Shown here one piece after another: positions 1 through 7,725 of a DNA stretch of 39,370 nucleotides. Position numbers and translations under genes: made by a program. The stretch lies in assembly GCA_039179965.1 (NCBI GenBank), contig JBCDEC010000006.1:1-39370 (forward strand), written 5' to 3'. Origin of the DNA: Marinibacterium sp039179965. GTDB lineage: Bacteria; Pseudomonadota; Alphaproteobacteria; Rhodobacterales; Rhodobacteraceae. Below the pieces are notes generated by a model. The model ran no database searches and was not told the DNA's origin. It saw nothing but the letters and a program-made list of their open reading frames with translations. The number at the start of each line of letters is the position of its first letter. Within the stretch, counting starts at the first letter, position 1.

Positions 1-24
1 AACACCTGGTATCAGTCCCGGAAA

Positions 25-1101
25 TTACACCGGGATTGTGTCTGGGGAGTATTTGCTGGCGAGCGCTGCGAGGTTCTGGAACTTTTTTCGGTAGGCCGCC
101 GGGCTGAGACCAACCCGTTTCTTGAAGATCCGTCGAAAGGACGAGCTGTCCTCGTAGCCGACCGCTGTCGCGATATCATCGATCTGGCGGCTGTTGCGTT
201 CTAGCTCCTGCTTGGCCTCTTCAATGCGCAGCGCCTGAACGTAGTCCATCGGAGTGTAGCCGGTGGCAGACCTGAACCGGCGGGCGAAAGTCCGGGCGCC
301 CAGACCCGATCGCTCGACCATCCGTTCGACCGGGTTCGAGCATTCGTAACTCTCACCGATCCACGACTGGCATTCCGCGATCAGCGCATCCTTGACCTCC
401 ATTGGGCGTGTCATGACCGCGTAGGGCGACTGACCCTCTACGTGATCAGACATCAGGAAGACCTTGGCGGTGTCGACAGCGTGCCGATAACCGCAAAAGC
501 GCGCAATGAGGTAGAAGGCAAGGTCATGCCACGCGCTCACCGCGCCGGCCGTAACGATCCCGGCGCTTTCCGCTTGAAGGCACAGAGCAGAGTTCTCGAT
601 AAATGTGACCTTTGGATAATATCGGTGGAACATGTCCCGGTAGGCCCAGTGTGCCGTTGTTGCACGGCCTTCCAAAATCCCGGACTCGGCAAGAACCAGC
701 GACCCAGAACACACCGAGGACAGTAGGACGCCTGCCGAATGCATCTCGCGAAGCCACGCGCATTCCGCCGGATACCGTCCTGTGGGTACAGCCGTGACGG
801 CCACGTACATGTCACACACGATCACCGCATCAGGGCGGTTTCCCGCCTTCGAAAGATCGCTCACGCTCACATGAGGCTTCACAGGAATGTCGCCCGCGCA
901 ATCGAAAGGCTGCCCGTCTATCGAGGCTATTTGGACCTCCAGCAACTCGCGCTCTGGCGCCCCCTTGACCATTTCGGGATAGACACCGCCGACGGTGGTC
1001 AAGACATCGTAGAGACCATAAAGCACCATGGCCGAAGTCTCGGGCGAAGCCAGCAGCACAAACTTCGGCCGCCGCTGTGAGGTGTTGTCGGGCTCTGTCA
1101 C
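25..1101 (-). CDS. GlxA-family AraC transcriptional regulator
   Basis: Predicted cytoplasmic DNA-binding regulator of about 358 aa. The N-terminal half is a DJ-1/PfpI-like (class I glutaminase amidotransferase-like) sensing domain; the segment SSVCSGSLVLAESGILEGR is the nucleophile-elbow region. The C-terminal ~100 residues form a double helix-turn-helix AraC domain (GARTFARRFRSATGYTPMDY, then IDDIATAVGYEDSSSFRRIF). The open frame runs much further upstream, but that part overlaps the divergent oxidase gene and has no family match. I chose the GTG at 1101 because AGGA lies 11 nt before it and the protein then begins just ahead of the DJ-1 domain; an ATG at 1209 is the alternative. It is divergent from the FAD oxidase at 1231, which it probably controls. 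The ligand is unknown. The family call is firm and the start is uncertain. Confidence 0.85.
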   Translation of the reverse strand: MTEPDNTSQRRPKFVLLASPETSAMVLYGLYDVLTTVGGVYPEMVKGAPERELLEVQIASIDGQPFDCAGDIPVKPHVSVSDLSKAGNRPDAVIVCDMYVAVTAVPTGRYPAECAWLREMHSAGVLLSSVCSGSLVLAESGILEGRATTAHWAYRDMFHRYYPKVTFIENSALCLQAESAGIVTAGAVSAWHDLAFYLIARFCGYRHAVDTAKVFLMSDHVEGQSPYAVMTRPMEVKDALIAECQSWIGESYECSNPVERMVERSGLGARTFARRFRSATGYTPMDYVQALRIEEAKQELERNSRQIDDIATAVGYEDSSSFRRIFKKRVGLSPAAYRKKFQNLAALASKYSPDTIPV

Positions 1102-1124
1102 TTTCGGCACGATCCTGTCACATA

Positions 1125-1152
1125 GTGCGAGTTTTGCTGTCAAATCTCGCAC
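1125..1152. promoter_or_regulatory. Inverted repeat between GlxA-type regulator and FAD oxidase
   Basis: GTGCGAG (1125-1131) and CTCGCAC (1146-1152) form a perfect 7-bp inverted repeat with a 14-nt A/T-rich spacer. It sits in the 129-bp divergent region, about 80 bp before the oxidase start and 24 bp before the regulator GTG. That position suits an operator for the divergent regulator. Binding is inferred only. If the regulator actually starts at 1209, the repeat would lie inside its coding sequence. Confidence 0.45.
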
Positions 1153-1230
1153 GTTTTCATCCGTTTTGCCACTGTCTTCCCGGGAAGCCCTGGCCAATAG
1201 TTGATCCATGCAATGTGCAGGGAGGCTCTT

Positions 1231-2625
1231 ATGGACGCCCAGAACACTACGATAGATCACTTCAAGTCCGATTTTGCAGGTCAAGTTTTGACAGAGGAGG
1301 ATGCGGGTTTTGATGCCGCTCGATTGTTGTGGAATGCGATGATCGACCGCCGCCCGTCGGCTATCGCACAGTGCCGTGGTACAGCGGATGTCATTCAGGC
1401 GGTACGTTTCGCGAAAGCTCAGGGCCTGCCTGTGTCCATCCGCGGTGGCGGCCACAATGTAGCCGGCCATGCTGCATGCGACAGCGGTATCATGATCGAC
1501 CTGTCCCAGATGCGGTCCGTCCATGTCGACCCTCAGGAACGGATCGCAGTGGTGGAAGGAGGCGCGACATGGGCAGAGGTGGACCGCGAAACGCAAGCCT
1601 TCGGTTTGGCCACGCCAGGCGGTCTGATTTCCGAGACAGGCGTCGCAGGTCTCACGCTCTCGGGGGGGTTCGGGCACTTGCGGGCGCGGCATGGACTGAC
1701 GATTGACAACCTGGTCGCCGCGGATGTTGTGACCGTTGACGGCGGTCTCGTGCGCACCAGCGCCGATGAAAACCCGGACCTGCTTTGGGCACTCAAGGGC
1801 GGAGGCGGAAACTTCGGCGTCGTCGTTCGCTTTGAGTTCGCGCTGCATCCGGTCGGTCCTGAGGTATTGTTTGTTGCTCCGATCTATGCGGTGGAAGATG
1901 GCCCTGGACCCATCCGCGCATGGCGCGACTATGTTGCTCAACATGATGAGGATCTCGCGATGATCTGTGAATTCTCGACAGTGCCGGAAGACGACGATTT
2001 CACACGCGAGTCATGGGGCAAGAAGGTCTTTGCTCTTGTCGGTATCGCTACAGGTGCGCCAGATGCCGCTGAGGCCCTAACCAAACCGCTGCGCGAACTG
2101 GGGCCGGTGGTGACGGATTTCTCGGGCCGCATGCCCTACAACGACATCCAAAGACTGTTTGACGCGCAAACGCCCTTTGGAAAGATGCGCTGCTACTGGA
2201 AAGCGCGCTATCTCACGGATCTGCCCGACGCAATGATCGATCTCGCCATGGAAAATGCCGTGCGCGCGCCGTCGCCCAACACGATTTCGTCCCTTTGGAA
2301 CATGGGCGGTGCGGTTCGGTCCGTGCAGCCGAACGCGACGGCCTTCGGCGACCGGTCCATGGGCTGGATGTATTCCGCTGACGGCGTCTGGTCCGACGCC
2401 GCAGACGACGGAGTGAACATCGCCTGGGCCCGCGACAGCTGGGCGATCGCCGAGCCTTTCGGCCATCAAGGACGCGCTTACCTGAACTTTCCCGGCCACG
2501 GCGAGGATAGCGCCCTGACCCGCGCGGCATTCGGCGAAAACTATGCCCGGCTGGCGCGGATCAAGGCGCGGTACGACCCGGGCAATATGTTCCGGTTTAA
2601 CCAGAACATCGAGCCGCAAGAGTAG
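1231..2625 (+). CDS. FAD-binding oxidoreductase, BBE/PCMH type
   Basis: A 464-aa flavin-dependent oxidase of the berberine-bridge-enzyme-like group. It has an N-terminal PCMH FAD-binding domain (about 40-215) and a C-terminal BBE segment (YARLARIKARYDPGNMFRFN). RGGGHN at 71-76 places His75 at the usual site of covalent 8-alpha-histidyl FAD attachment. In the second attachment region (ETGVAGLTLSGGFG) no Cys is seen, so single-link flavinylation is inferred. Such enzymes oxidise sugars, alcohols or polyketide/alkaloid-type substrates with O2; the substrate here cannot be named. The start at 1231 is preceded by AGGGAGG at good spacing, which beats the in-frame start at 1201. No signal peptide is evident. 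It is divergent from the GlxA-type regulator. Confidence 0.88.
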   Translation: MDAQNTTIDHFKSDFAGQVLTEEDAGFDAARLLWNAMIDRRPSAIAQCRGTADVIQAVRFAKAQGLPVSIRGGGHNVAGHAACDSGIMIDLSQMRSVHVDPQERIAVVEGGATWAEVDRETQAFGLATPGGLISETGVAGLTLSGGFGHLRARHGLTIDNLVAADVVTVDGGLVRTSADENPDLLWALKGGGGNFGVVVRFEFALHPVGPEVLFVAPIYAVEDGPGPIRAWRDYVAQHDEDLAMICEFSTVPEDDDFTRESWGKKVFALVGIATGAPDAAEALTKPLRELGPVVTDFSGRMPYNDIQRLFDAQTPFGKMRCYWKARYLTDLPDAMIDLAMENAVRAPSPNTISSLWNMGGAVRSVQPNATAFGDRSMGWMYSADGVWSDAADDGVNIAWARDSWAIAEPFGHQGRAYLNFPGHGEDSALTRAAFGENYARLARIKARYDPGNMFRFNQNIEPQE

Positions 2626-2709
2626 CGCCAGTCAGCACGTCAGGATTGGTGCGAGCCAATTGGGTTTCTACGAATCCACGCGTGTTCGGACCAAACCGAA
2701 GAGCCGCCC

Positions 2710-3708
2710 ATGTCTTTCAGCCATCCAACCCCGCACGATGATCTAATCTATCTGACAGAGGGCGGGTTCGAGACAGAACTCCTTTACTTGCACGGCATCG
2801 ATCTGCCCTGTTTCGCCGCTTTCGCGATCCTCTCCGAACCGTGGAAACGCGCGGTTTTCAAGAGTATCTACGAGCGGGTCTGCGATGTTGCCGCTGCCGA
2901 GAACACGGGCCTGCTGCTTGGCTGAATCGGCTACCGGGCAAGCCCGGATTGGGGCGCCAAGCTTGGCCTGTCGCAGGATGGGCTGAAGGAGGCGACCCTT
3001 GCAGGCATCGACTTCCTCGAAGAGCTTCGAAAATCCTATGCCGGGCAAGTTCCCGATTTCCGCATCAACGAAGGGCTTGGACCGCGTGGGGATGCCTACG
3101 GAACCGGCGGCGCAATTAGCGAAGGCGAGGCCGAAGCCTACCATGCGGTTCAGATTGAAACGGTCAAAGGCAAGGTCGATCTGGTGTGGGCGGCCACGCA
3201 GAATAACATTCCCGAGGTGATCGGGATGGCACGCGCCGCAAAGGCCCTGGGTCAACCTCTCGCTGTCTCATGGAGCTTGAACGGCGAAAGTCGTCTGAAC
3301 TCAGGTCCAACCCTGGAAGAGGCGGTCACCCAGGTCGACACTGCGGTGCCCGGTGGTGTGGTATGGCATTCCACAAATTGCTCGCATCCACTTGAGTTCG
3401 AGTCGGCCCTCACGCCCGGAGCTTGGCTTGAACGGCTCCGCTGCATTCGTCCCAATGCCGCCGCGATGGACAAGATTGCTCTGTGCAAGCTCGGGCATCT
3501 TGAAGACGGCGACCCCATGGAACTTGGCCGCCAAATGGGCCGGGTAGCGGACCAGTTTCCGTGGATGGATATCTGGGGAGGGTGCTGCGGCACGGATCAC
3601 CGCCACCTTGCGGAAATCGCAAGGAACGTAAAGGCCGTCAGAACGGCAGTGTCCGAAGGCTCACCGGATTTGGAATACGCGTCCGCAGGTGGAAACCCTA
3701 CTGGTTAA
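2710..3708 (+). pseudogene. Homocysteine S-methyltransferase family, interrupted by one in-frame TGA
   Basis: Reading frame 1 from 2710 to 3708 encodes a complete homocysteine S-methyltransferase-like protein (about 332 residues), except for a TGA at 2923-2925, after residue 71. Both sides align with the family without a shift: the N-terminal part carries LTEGGFETEL, and RASPDWGAKLG follows the stop. I read every codon from 2926 to 3184 and found no other stop. The Zn/thiol-binding cysteines are intact (STNCSHP, and GGCCGTDHRHL near the end), so the lesion is isolated. Normally the enzyme transfers a methyl group from S-methylmethionine or a similar donor to homocysteine. It follows the FAD oxidase by 84 bp on the same strand. 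A recent nonsense mutation or a sequencing error is most likely; selenocysteine is unlikely because the stop is not at a catalytic site. Confidence 0.8.
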
Positions 3709-3950
3709 CCGGACGGCTTCGTCATACCCGACTGCTGTGTCCAACAAATCGGGAAAACAACCAACGCCGCAAATTGCGCTTGCAGTGAAAGTCCGGCCTG
3801 ACGGGCCCCCGCCGCAGTATCCGAGAGAGTCTTCGAACGACCGCAATGGGCAGGCAGCGGCCCTAAAACCGAGATGCTCAATGATATTGCACCGCCTCTG
3901 AGGTCTGCTGTGAACATAGCTTGTTTTTTCTCAGGAAGTGGCTTTGCCAT
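3709..3950. other. Convergent intergenic region, no gene seen
   Basis: This gap of about 240 bp lies between the broken methyltransferase and the convergent SAM methyltransferase. No frame shows a convincing start, ribosome site or family match. The part around 3835-3865 reminds me, from memory, of short dispersed sequences common between genes in Rhodobacterales, but I cannot verify that here. Confidence 0.4.
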
Positions 3951-4781
3951 CTAGGCCGGAAGGCGTGCGTGTATTTCAATCGGGGCAATCAATCCGCCTT
4001 CGATGTTTTGCACCATGTGCTGAACTTTCAGCGCGGTATCCTCGCCCATGACAAGATGCAGGCCCAGCGGCGGCGGGCCGTTCGCGCGGCTTTGCGCGTC
4101 AGCAAGGTCGGCAAAGAATTGTTTGGCGAATGCGGTACGATCAATCCGGTTGATCACGTCAAAACCGGCGGATCTCAAAGCTGCCTCATATGTTTCCGGA
4201 GAATCCAATGCGCTTTGATCGGAAGACGACGCCCAAGGTGCGGGATAGTCCATCAGCCCCTCTCCAACTTGCATCACATCGTATATCGCAAAGACGCTAC
4301 CCGGCTTGAGGACGCGCCTTGCCTGCTGGGCTATGCCGACTTTGTCCGCGATGTTCATGCCAACGTGGATCATGTAAGCGGCGTCCATGAGGCTGCCATC
4401 GAGGGGCAGTTCGAGAACGCTGCCTTTGATAAGGTGCACGCGGTCTGACAAGCCTGTCCACTCAGTCAGGGCGCGACCGGTCTCGACAAACTCTGTGGTC
4501 AGATCGATGCCAGTGACCTGGGCTCCCGTCACTTTTGCGACGTAGCGAGCTGGCCCTCCAAGACCGCAGCCAAGATCGACAACCTGACTGCCAGACGAAA
4601 TATTCAGGGCCTTTATGAACGATTCGGTGGCGCGTCGCCCACCGATGTGAAACTCGTCTACGGGTGCCAACGCGTCCAGCGAAATGGGTGGCGTGAGATT
4701 GAGCGCGGCGCAGCCGTCAGAAATGCGCTTTAGCAAGTGTCCGGAATGATAGTGATGCGCAACATCATTGGGAGCGGTCAC
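3951..4781 (-). CDS. Class I SAM-dependent methyltransferase
   Basis: A 276-aa methyltransferase with the classical motif I VVDLGCGLGGPARYVAK and the acidic post-I motif TGIDLT, followed by VLELPL and a VLKPGSVFAIYD segment. This is the Methyltransf_11/25 (UbiE- or tocopherol-methyltransferase-like) fold. The substrate is unknown; the glycine-rich motif resembles small-molecule C- or N-methyltransferases. The long frame extends upstream, but I chose the GTG at 4781 because a perfect AGGAGG lies 6 nt before it and the upstream residues are unlike the family. It is monocistronic and convergent with the broken homocysteine methyltransferase. Being next to another methyl-transfer gene is suggestive but not proof of a shared pathway. 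Confidence 0.85.
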   Translation of the reverse strand: MTAPNDVAHHYHSGHLLKRISDGCAALNLTPPISLDALAPVDEFHIGGRRATESFIKALNISSGSQVVDLGCGLGGPARYVAKVTGAQVTGIDLTTEFVETGRALTEWTGLSDRVHLIKGSVLELPLDGSLMDAAYMIHVGMNIADKVGIAQQARRVLKPGSVFAIYDVMQVGEGLMDYPAPWASSSDQSALDSPETYEAALRSAGFDVINRIDRTAFAKQFFADLADAQSRANGPPPLGLHLVMGEDTALKVQHMVQNIEGGLIAPIEIHARLPA

Positions 4782-5114
4782 AAGTAGCCTCCTGATTGAT
4801 TTCGCTAAGATACACAAATGGATACATTGAGTCATCTTTGCCCGCTCGCGACCACCTCGCGACCGGCGCAATTTCGCATTTGCAGCAAACCGCTAGTTCG
4901 ACGGACGCACCGCAGCATCCAAACGCAAAGGTAAAAGGCGGCTCTGGGCCATCCGCTTCGATGCCATCTCTCCCGATCTAGCCGAATGCGGTCTTGCATC
5001 CGAGGTCCGCAAGGAGCCAGAGTGCCCATTGCCATTCAGAAGTTGAGCTTCCGATAAGTGGTACGAAGCGGTCGTTGATGGGCATTGGTCGCATCATGTG
5101 TTGGTTAATCGCAG
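4782..5114. other. Non-coding stretch upstream of the SAM methyltransferase
   Basis: About 330 bp without a supported gene. The part near 4804-4830 is A/T-richer and contains GATACACAAATGGATAC, a near-direct repeat of GATAC, and probably holds the promoter of the minus-strand methyltransferase. Nothing else is recognised apart from the hairpin annotated at 5115-5145. Confidence 0.35.
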
Positions 5115-5145
5115 ATTGTCGCTCCGGTGGGTCCGAAGCGACAAT
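5115..5145 (-). terminator. Strong hairpin 27 nt after the DUF4242 gene
   Basis: ATTGTCGCT (5115-5123) and AGCGACAAT (5137-5145) are perfectly complementary. Inside them CGG/CCG can pair as well, with one wobble between, giving about 13 bp with a 5-nt loop. It starts about 27 nt beyond the stop codon of the minus-strand DUF4242 gene. There is no T-run after it, so it may stabilise a 3' end rather than act as a textbook intrinsic terminator. Confidence 0.5.
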
Positions 5146-5171
5146 GTGACGGTGGCAACCCTGCGTAAGCC

Positions 5172-5762
5172 TTAGTTCACAACTTGCGTCACCGGGGTGA
5201 TCTTGCCGATTGGTGCCCCCGCCAAAGCGCCGTGTTCGCGCAGGGTGTCCGGATCGTCAGCGCGATAGACGCAATACGTGCCTTCGCTGGTCAGATAAGA
5301 ATGATCCCACTCGATTACATCACCCAACTTGGCCATGGCAGCAATCGAGCCTTTGGAAATCTTCGCTTTCTTGTCCAGCCCGAAGAACCCAACACCAGGA
5401 ATGGGGCGTTCGATGACAAAGACCTGATGGTCCTCGCGCGGCGTCTCACCCGCTGGCTGACCACCCCCAACCGTCGGCGAGTTGATGAACAGCACTTCCG
5501 AGATCTTTTCTGCCGTGTTGGACGTGCCCTGCAACAGGCTGCGAATTGCATCTTCGTCCTGTGCCGACATCACGACATAGCTGTCCGCACCGGCAGAGAG
5601 CGTTTCGTCGACGGACACGCCCTTCTGCTGCAACACCTCCGCAGCGGGCGCATCGAACGGGGCGTCCAGTTCAACGACATATTGCCCGGCCATTGCGGCG
5701 GTGGCGGTGGCGGTGGCGAAAACGGTGACAAGTCCTGCGTGAATGTATGTATTTTTGAACAT
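5172..5762 (-). CDS. Exported DUF4242 domain protein (nickel-binding-like fold)
   Basis: A 196-aa protein with an N-terminal signal peptide (hydrophobic stretch rich in Ala and Thr, probable cleavage after AMA near residue 25). The C-terminal half (about 110-196) matches DUF4242: VFVIERPIPGVG, then IEWDHSYLTSEGTYCVYRA and LREHGALAGAPIGKITPV. The family adopts a ferredoxin-like fold, and one member has been reported to bind nickel. The first half (YVVELDAPFDAPAAEVLQQ to about residue 95) looks like a diverged second copy of the same fold, which is an inference from its strand/helix pattern. The start is set by GGGAGG before the ATG at 5762. It is divergent from the membrane regulator at 5862, with a shared 99-bp promoter region. 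Its function is not established. Confidence 0.8.
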   Translation of the reverse strand: MFKNTYIHAGLVTVFATATATAAMAGQYVVELDAPFDAPAAEVLQQKGVSVDETLSAGADSYVVMSAQDEDAIRSLLQGTSNTAEKISEVLFINSPTVGGGQPAGETPREDHQVFVIERPIPGVGFFGLDKKAKISKGSIAAMAKLGDVIEWDHSYLTSEGTYCVYRADDPDTLREHGALAGAPIGKITPVTQVVN

Positions 5763-5792
5763 GGGAGCCTCCCAGATTGAGTTTAAAGTGTT

Positions 5793-5824
5793 GTGGTTTT
5801 CATGGCTATGGCGCCGAAAACCAC
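5793..5824. promoter_or_regulatory. Inverted repeat in the DUF4242 / TPR-regulator divergent promoter
   Basis: GTGGTTTTC (5793-5801) and GAAAACCAC (5816-5824) form a perfect 9-bp inverted repeat with a 14-nt spacer, placed between two divergent starts. A looser pair, AGTTTA (5780-5785) and TAAACT (5826-5831), flanks it. It is a good candidate operator for the winged-helix regulator at 5862. Binding has not been shown. Confidence 0.5.
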
Positions 5825-5861
5825 GTAAACTGGTGCCTTCAAACGACCTGAAATGTCCTGA

Positions 5862-7517
5862 ATGAACTCCGAAATCGGCCCGAAATCCGGAATTCTGCAA
5901 ATCGACGCGGCCCGGTACGACCGCGCTACTGCTGCGCTTACGGCAGCGGACGGATCGCCGATACATTTACGCAGGCAATCCGCCCAAGTCCTTGCCGCCC
6001 TGGCGGTGCACCCCGGCGAGGTGGTCAGCCGCGAGGATCTGATCGAGGCTGTCTGGAAAGGCATCGCGACCACGGACGATTCCCTGATCCAATGCATCAG
6101 CGACATACGCCGCGCGCTTGGCAAGGACGCCGTCGAAACCTTCCCCAAGATCGGATACCGCCTCGCCGCGACAGTGGACCATACACCAAAACCGAAAGTG
6201 CAAACCAAACCTGCGCTCCGGCGCTTGCCCGCGCTCATTGCAATTTCAACGCTTGTGATCCTGGCAATCGGGATCGGCGTCCAGCAACTCCGCACGCCGG
6301 CCACCCTCACCCAGGACACAACTGAAATCACACCCCCGCGCATCATGCCGGATAAAACCCTGGCCGTACTCCCCTTCCTCAATCTTGGCGGTGGCGAAGA
6401 CGAACGTTTCTTCGGTGACGGCCTCAGCGAAGACCTGACGACCGATCTGTCCAAGGTTCCGGACCTGACCGTCATCGCCTATGCGTCCAGCGGCGACTTC
6501 CCACGGGCAGAGGCGGGGTTCAGTGACATCGCCGATGAGCTGGGGGTGCGCTACCTCGTACGCGGCACTGTGCGCCATCTGGGCGAGCGGGTGCGCATAA
6601 ATGTCTCGCTCATCGACCCGGTCGAGGGCGTCAATATCTGGGCCGAGCGGTTCGACCGGCTCAGGCAGGACCCGTTCGAAGTGCAGGAGGACGTCACCCG
6701 CGCCATCGTCGACGCGCTCTCCCTCTCGCTCGAGGCCGAATCCGCGCCGCTCCGTGTTGCCCCGGACGCCTATTTCATGCTGCTGCGCGGGCTGGAGCCC
6801 CTGCGCGAAAATACCACCGCAGGCAACCGCCAGGCGCGGGAATACTTCGCCCGCGCACTCGAACTGGAACCGAACTACGCCCGCGCGCACGCCTACATCG
6901 CCGTCGCATACGGGCGGGACACGATGTTCGACTATTCCGGCGCGCCCGGCAGGCAATCCGTACAGAAAGGCTTGGAAGCCGCGATCACCGCGATACAACT
7001 CGACCCGGATCTGCCGAACGCCTATTTCGCGCTGGCCGTCCTGAACCTCGCGATTGGGGAGCATGACAAGGCGCTGGCCGCCGCACGCCACTCCATTCGC
7101 CTCAACCGGAACTTTGCCGATGGCTATGCCGTCCTATCAGAGGCCGGGGTCTATGGCGGTGACCTCGACGAAGCCTTGTCTGCCATCCAGCACGCCAAGC
7201 GCCTGCATCCCCACCACCCCGCCAGCTACGACTGGATCGAGGGCCATGTGCTCTTCCAAAGGGGCGATCCCGCCTCCGCGCGCCCATTGTTGGAGATAAC
7301 GGTGGAGGTTACCCCGGGGTTTCTGCCAGCATATGCGACGCTGGCGGCAGCTTATGCTGAACTGGGAGAATTTGAACGTGCTAGATCAGTAATCGCAGCA
7401 TTGAAGGCAATCGCCCCCGAGTTTACGACCGACAGTTTTTTGGACGCGACACCCTACGCGGCAGAGGCGCGCTTCAGGAGATTCAATGAGGCGCTAGACA
7501 AAATTACAGCAGATTGA
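5862..7517 (+). CDS. Membrane-anchored winged-helix regulator with TPR repeats (CadC/ToxR-like)
   Basis: A 551-aa one-component regulator. Residues about 10-105 form an OmpR/ToxR-type winged helix (HLRRQSAQVLAALAVHPGEVVSREDLIEAVW, then IRRALGKDAVETFPKIGYRL). A single membrane segment follows at about 121-141. Residues about 165-280 resemble the TolB-N/FlgO-like module common in such proteins (KTLAVLPFLNLGGGEDERFFGDGLSEDLTTDL), and several TPR repeats follow from about 310 to 530 (ARALELEPNYARAHAYIAVA is one). The sensor would lie outside the membrane and the DNA-binding head inside. It is divergent from an exported DUF4242 protein, so it probably regulates that gene, with the exported product possibly feeding back on the sensor (inference). 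The start ATG at 5862 has only a weak ribosome site. Confidence 0.88.
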   Translation: MNSEIGPKSGILQIDAARYDRATAALTAADGSPIHLRRQSAQVLAALAVHPGEVVSREDLIEAVWKGIATTDDSLIQCISDIRRALGKDAVETFPKIGYRLAATVDHTPKPKVQTKPALRRLPALIAISTLVILAIGIGVQQLRTPATLTQDTTEITPPRIMPDKTLAVLPFLNLGGGEDERFFGDGLSEDLTTDLSKVPDLTVIAYASSGDFPRAEAGFSDIADELGVRYLVRGTVRHLGERVRINVSLIDPVEGVNIWAERFDRLRQDPFEVQEDVTRAIVDALSLSLEAESAPLRVAPDAYFMLLRGLEPLRENTTAGNRQAREYFARALELEPNYARAHAYIAVAYGRDTMFDYSGAPGRQSVQKGLEAAITAIQLDPDLPNAYFALAVLNLAIGEHDKALAAARHSIRLNRNFADGYAVLSEAGVYGGDLDEALSAIQHAKRLHPHHPASYDWIEGHVLFQRGDPASARPLLEITVEVTPGFLPAYATLAAAYAELGEFERARSVIAALKAIAPEFTTDSFLDATPYAAEARFRRFNEALDKITAD

Positions 7518-7725
7518 CAGGCCGTAAAAGCTTTTGGCGACCTTTGAGGCCATCGTGAGCCGCGCAGTCAATGCGCGAGAACGCAGCCTTTTCGATCTGA
7601 TAGGCCGATCTTTCTGGTTGGGACAGTCGTGTTGAGCGTTTGCAAAGATTGATCGGCGCAGTTTGCTTGGGCCGATCTTGCGGTGTGCAGCCGGCTTAGT
7701 GCGATGAATGTTGACCAGCGATAGG
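7518..7725. other. Flank of IS91 element, no gene seen
   Basis: A gap of about 208 bp between the TPR regulator and the transposase stop. It should contain one terminus of the IS91-type element, but these elements lack terminal inverted repeats and the exact edge cannot be read from one copy. GATCTTT and a near-complementary AAAGATTGATC lie within it. No open frame is convincing. Confidence 0.35.

Noticed and set aside
1102..1944. Extended N-terminus of the GlxA-type regulator (639 residues)
   Set aside because: The extra part is antisense to the FAD oxidase gene and has no family resemblance; high G+C keeps the frame open by chance.
2923..2925. Selenocysteine codon in the homocysteine S-methyltransferase
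   Set aside because: The TGA is not at a cysteine or catalytic position of the family, the zinc cysteines are elsewhere, and no convincing hairpin follows it.
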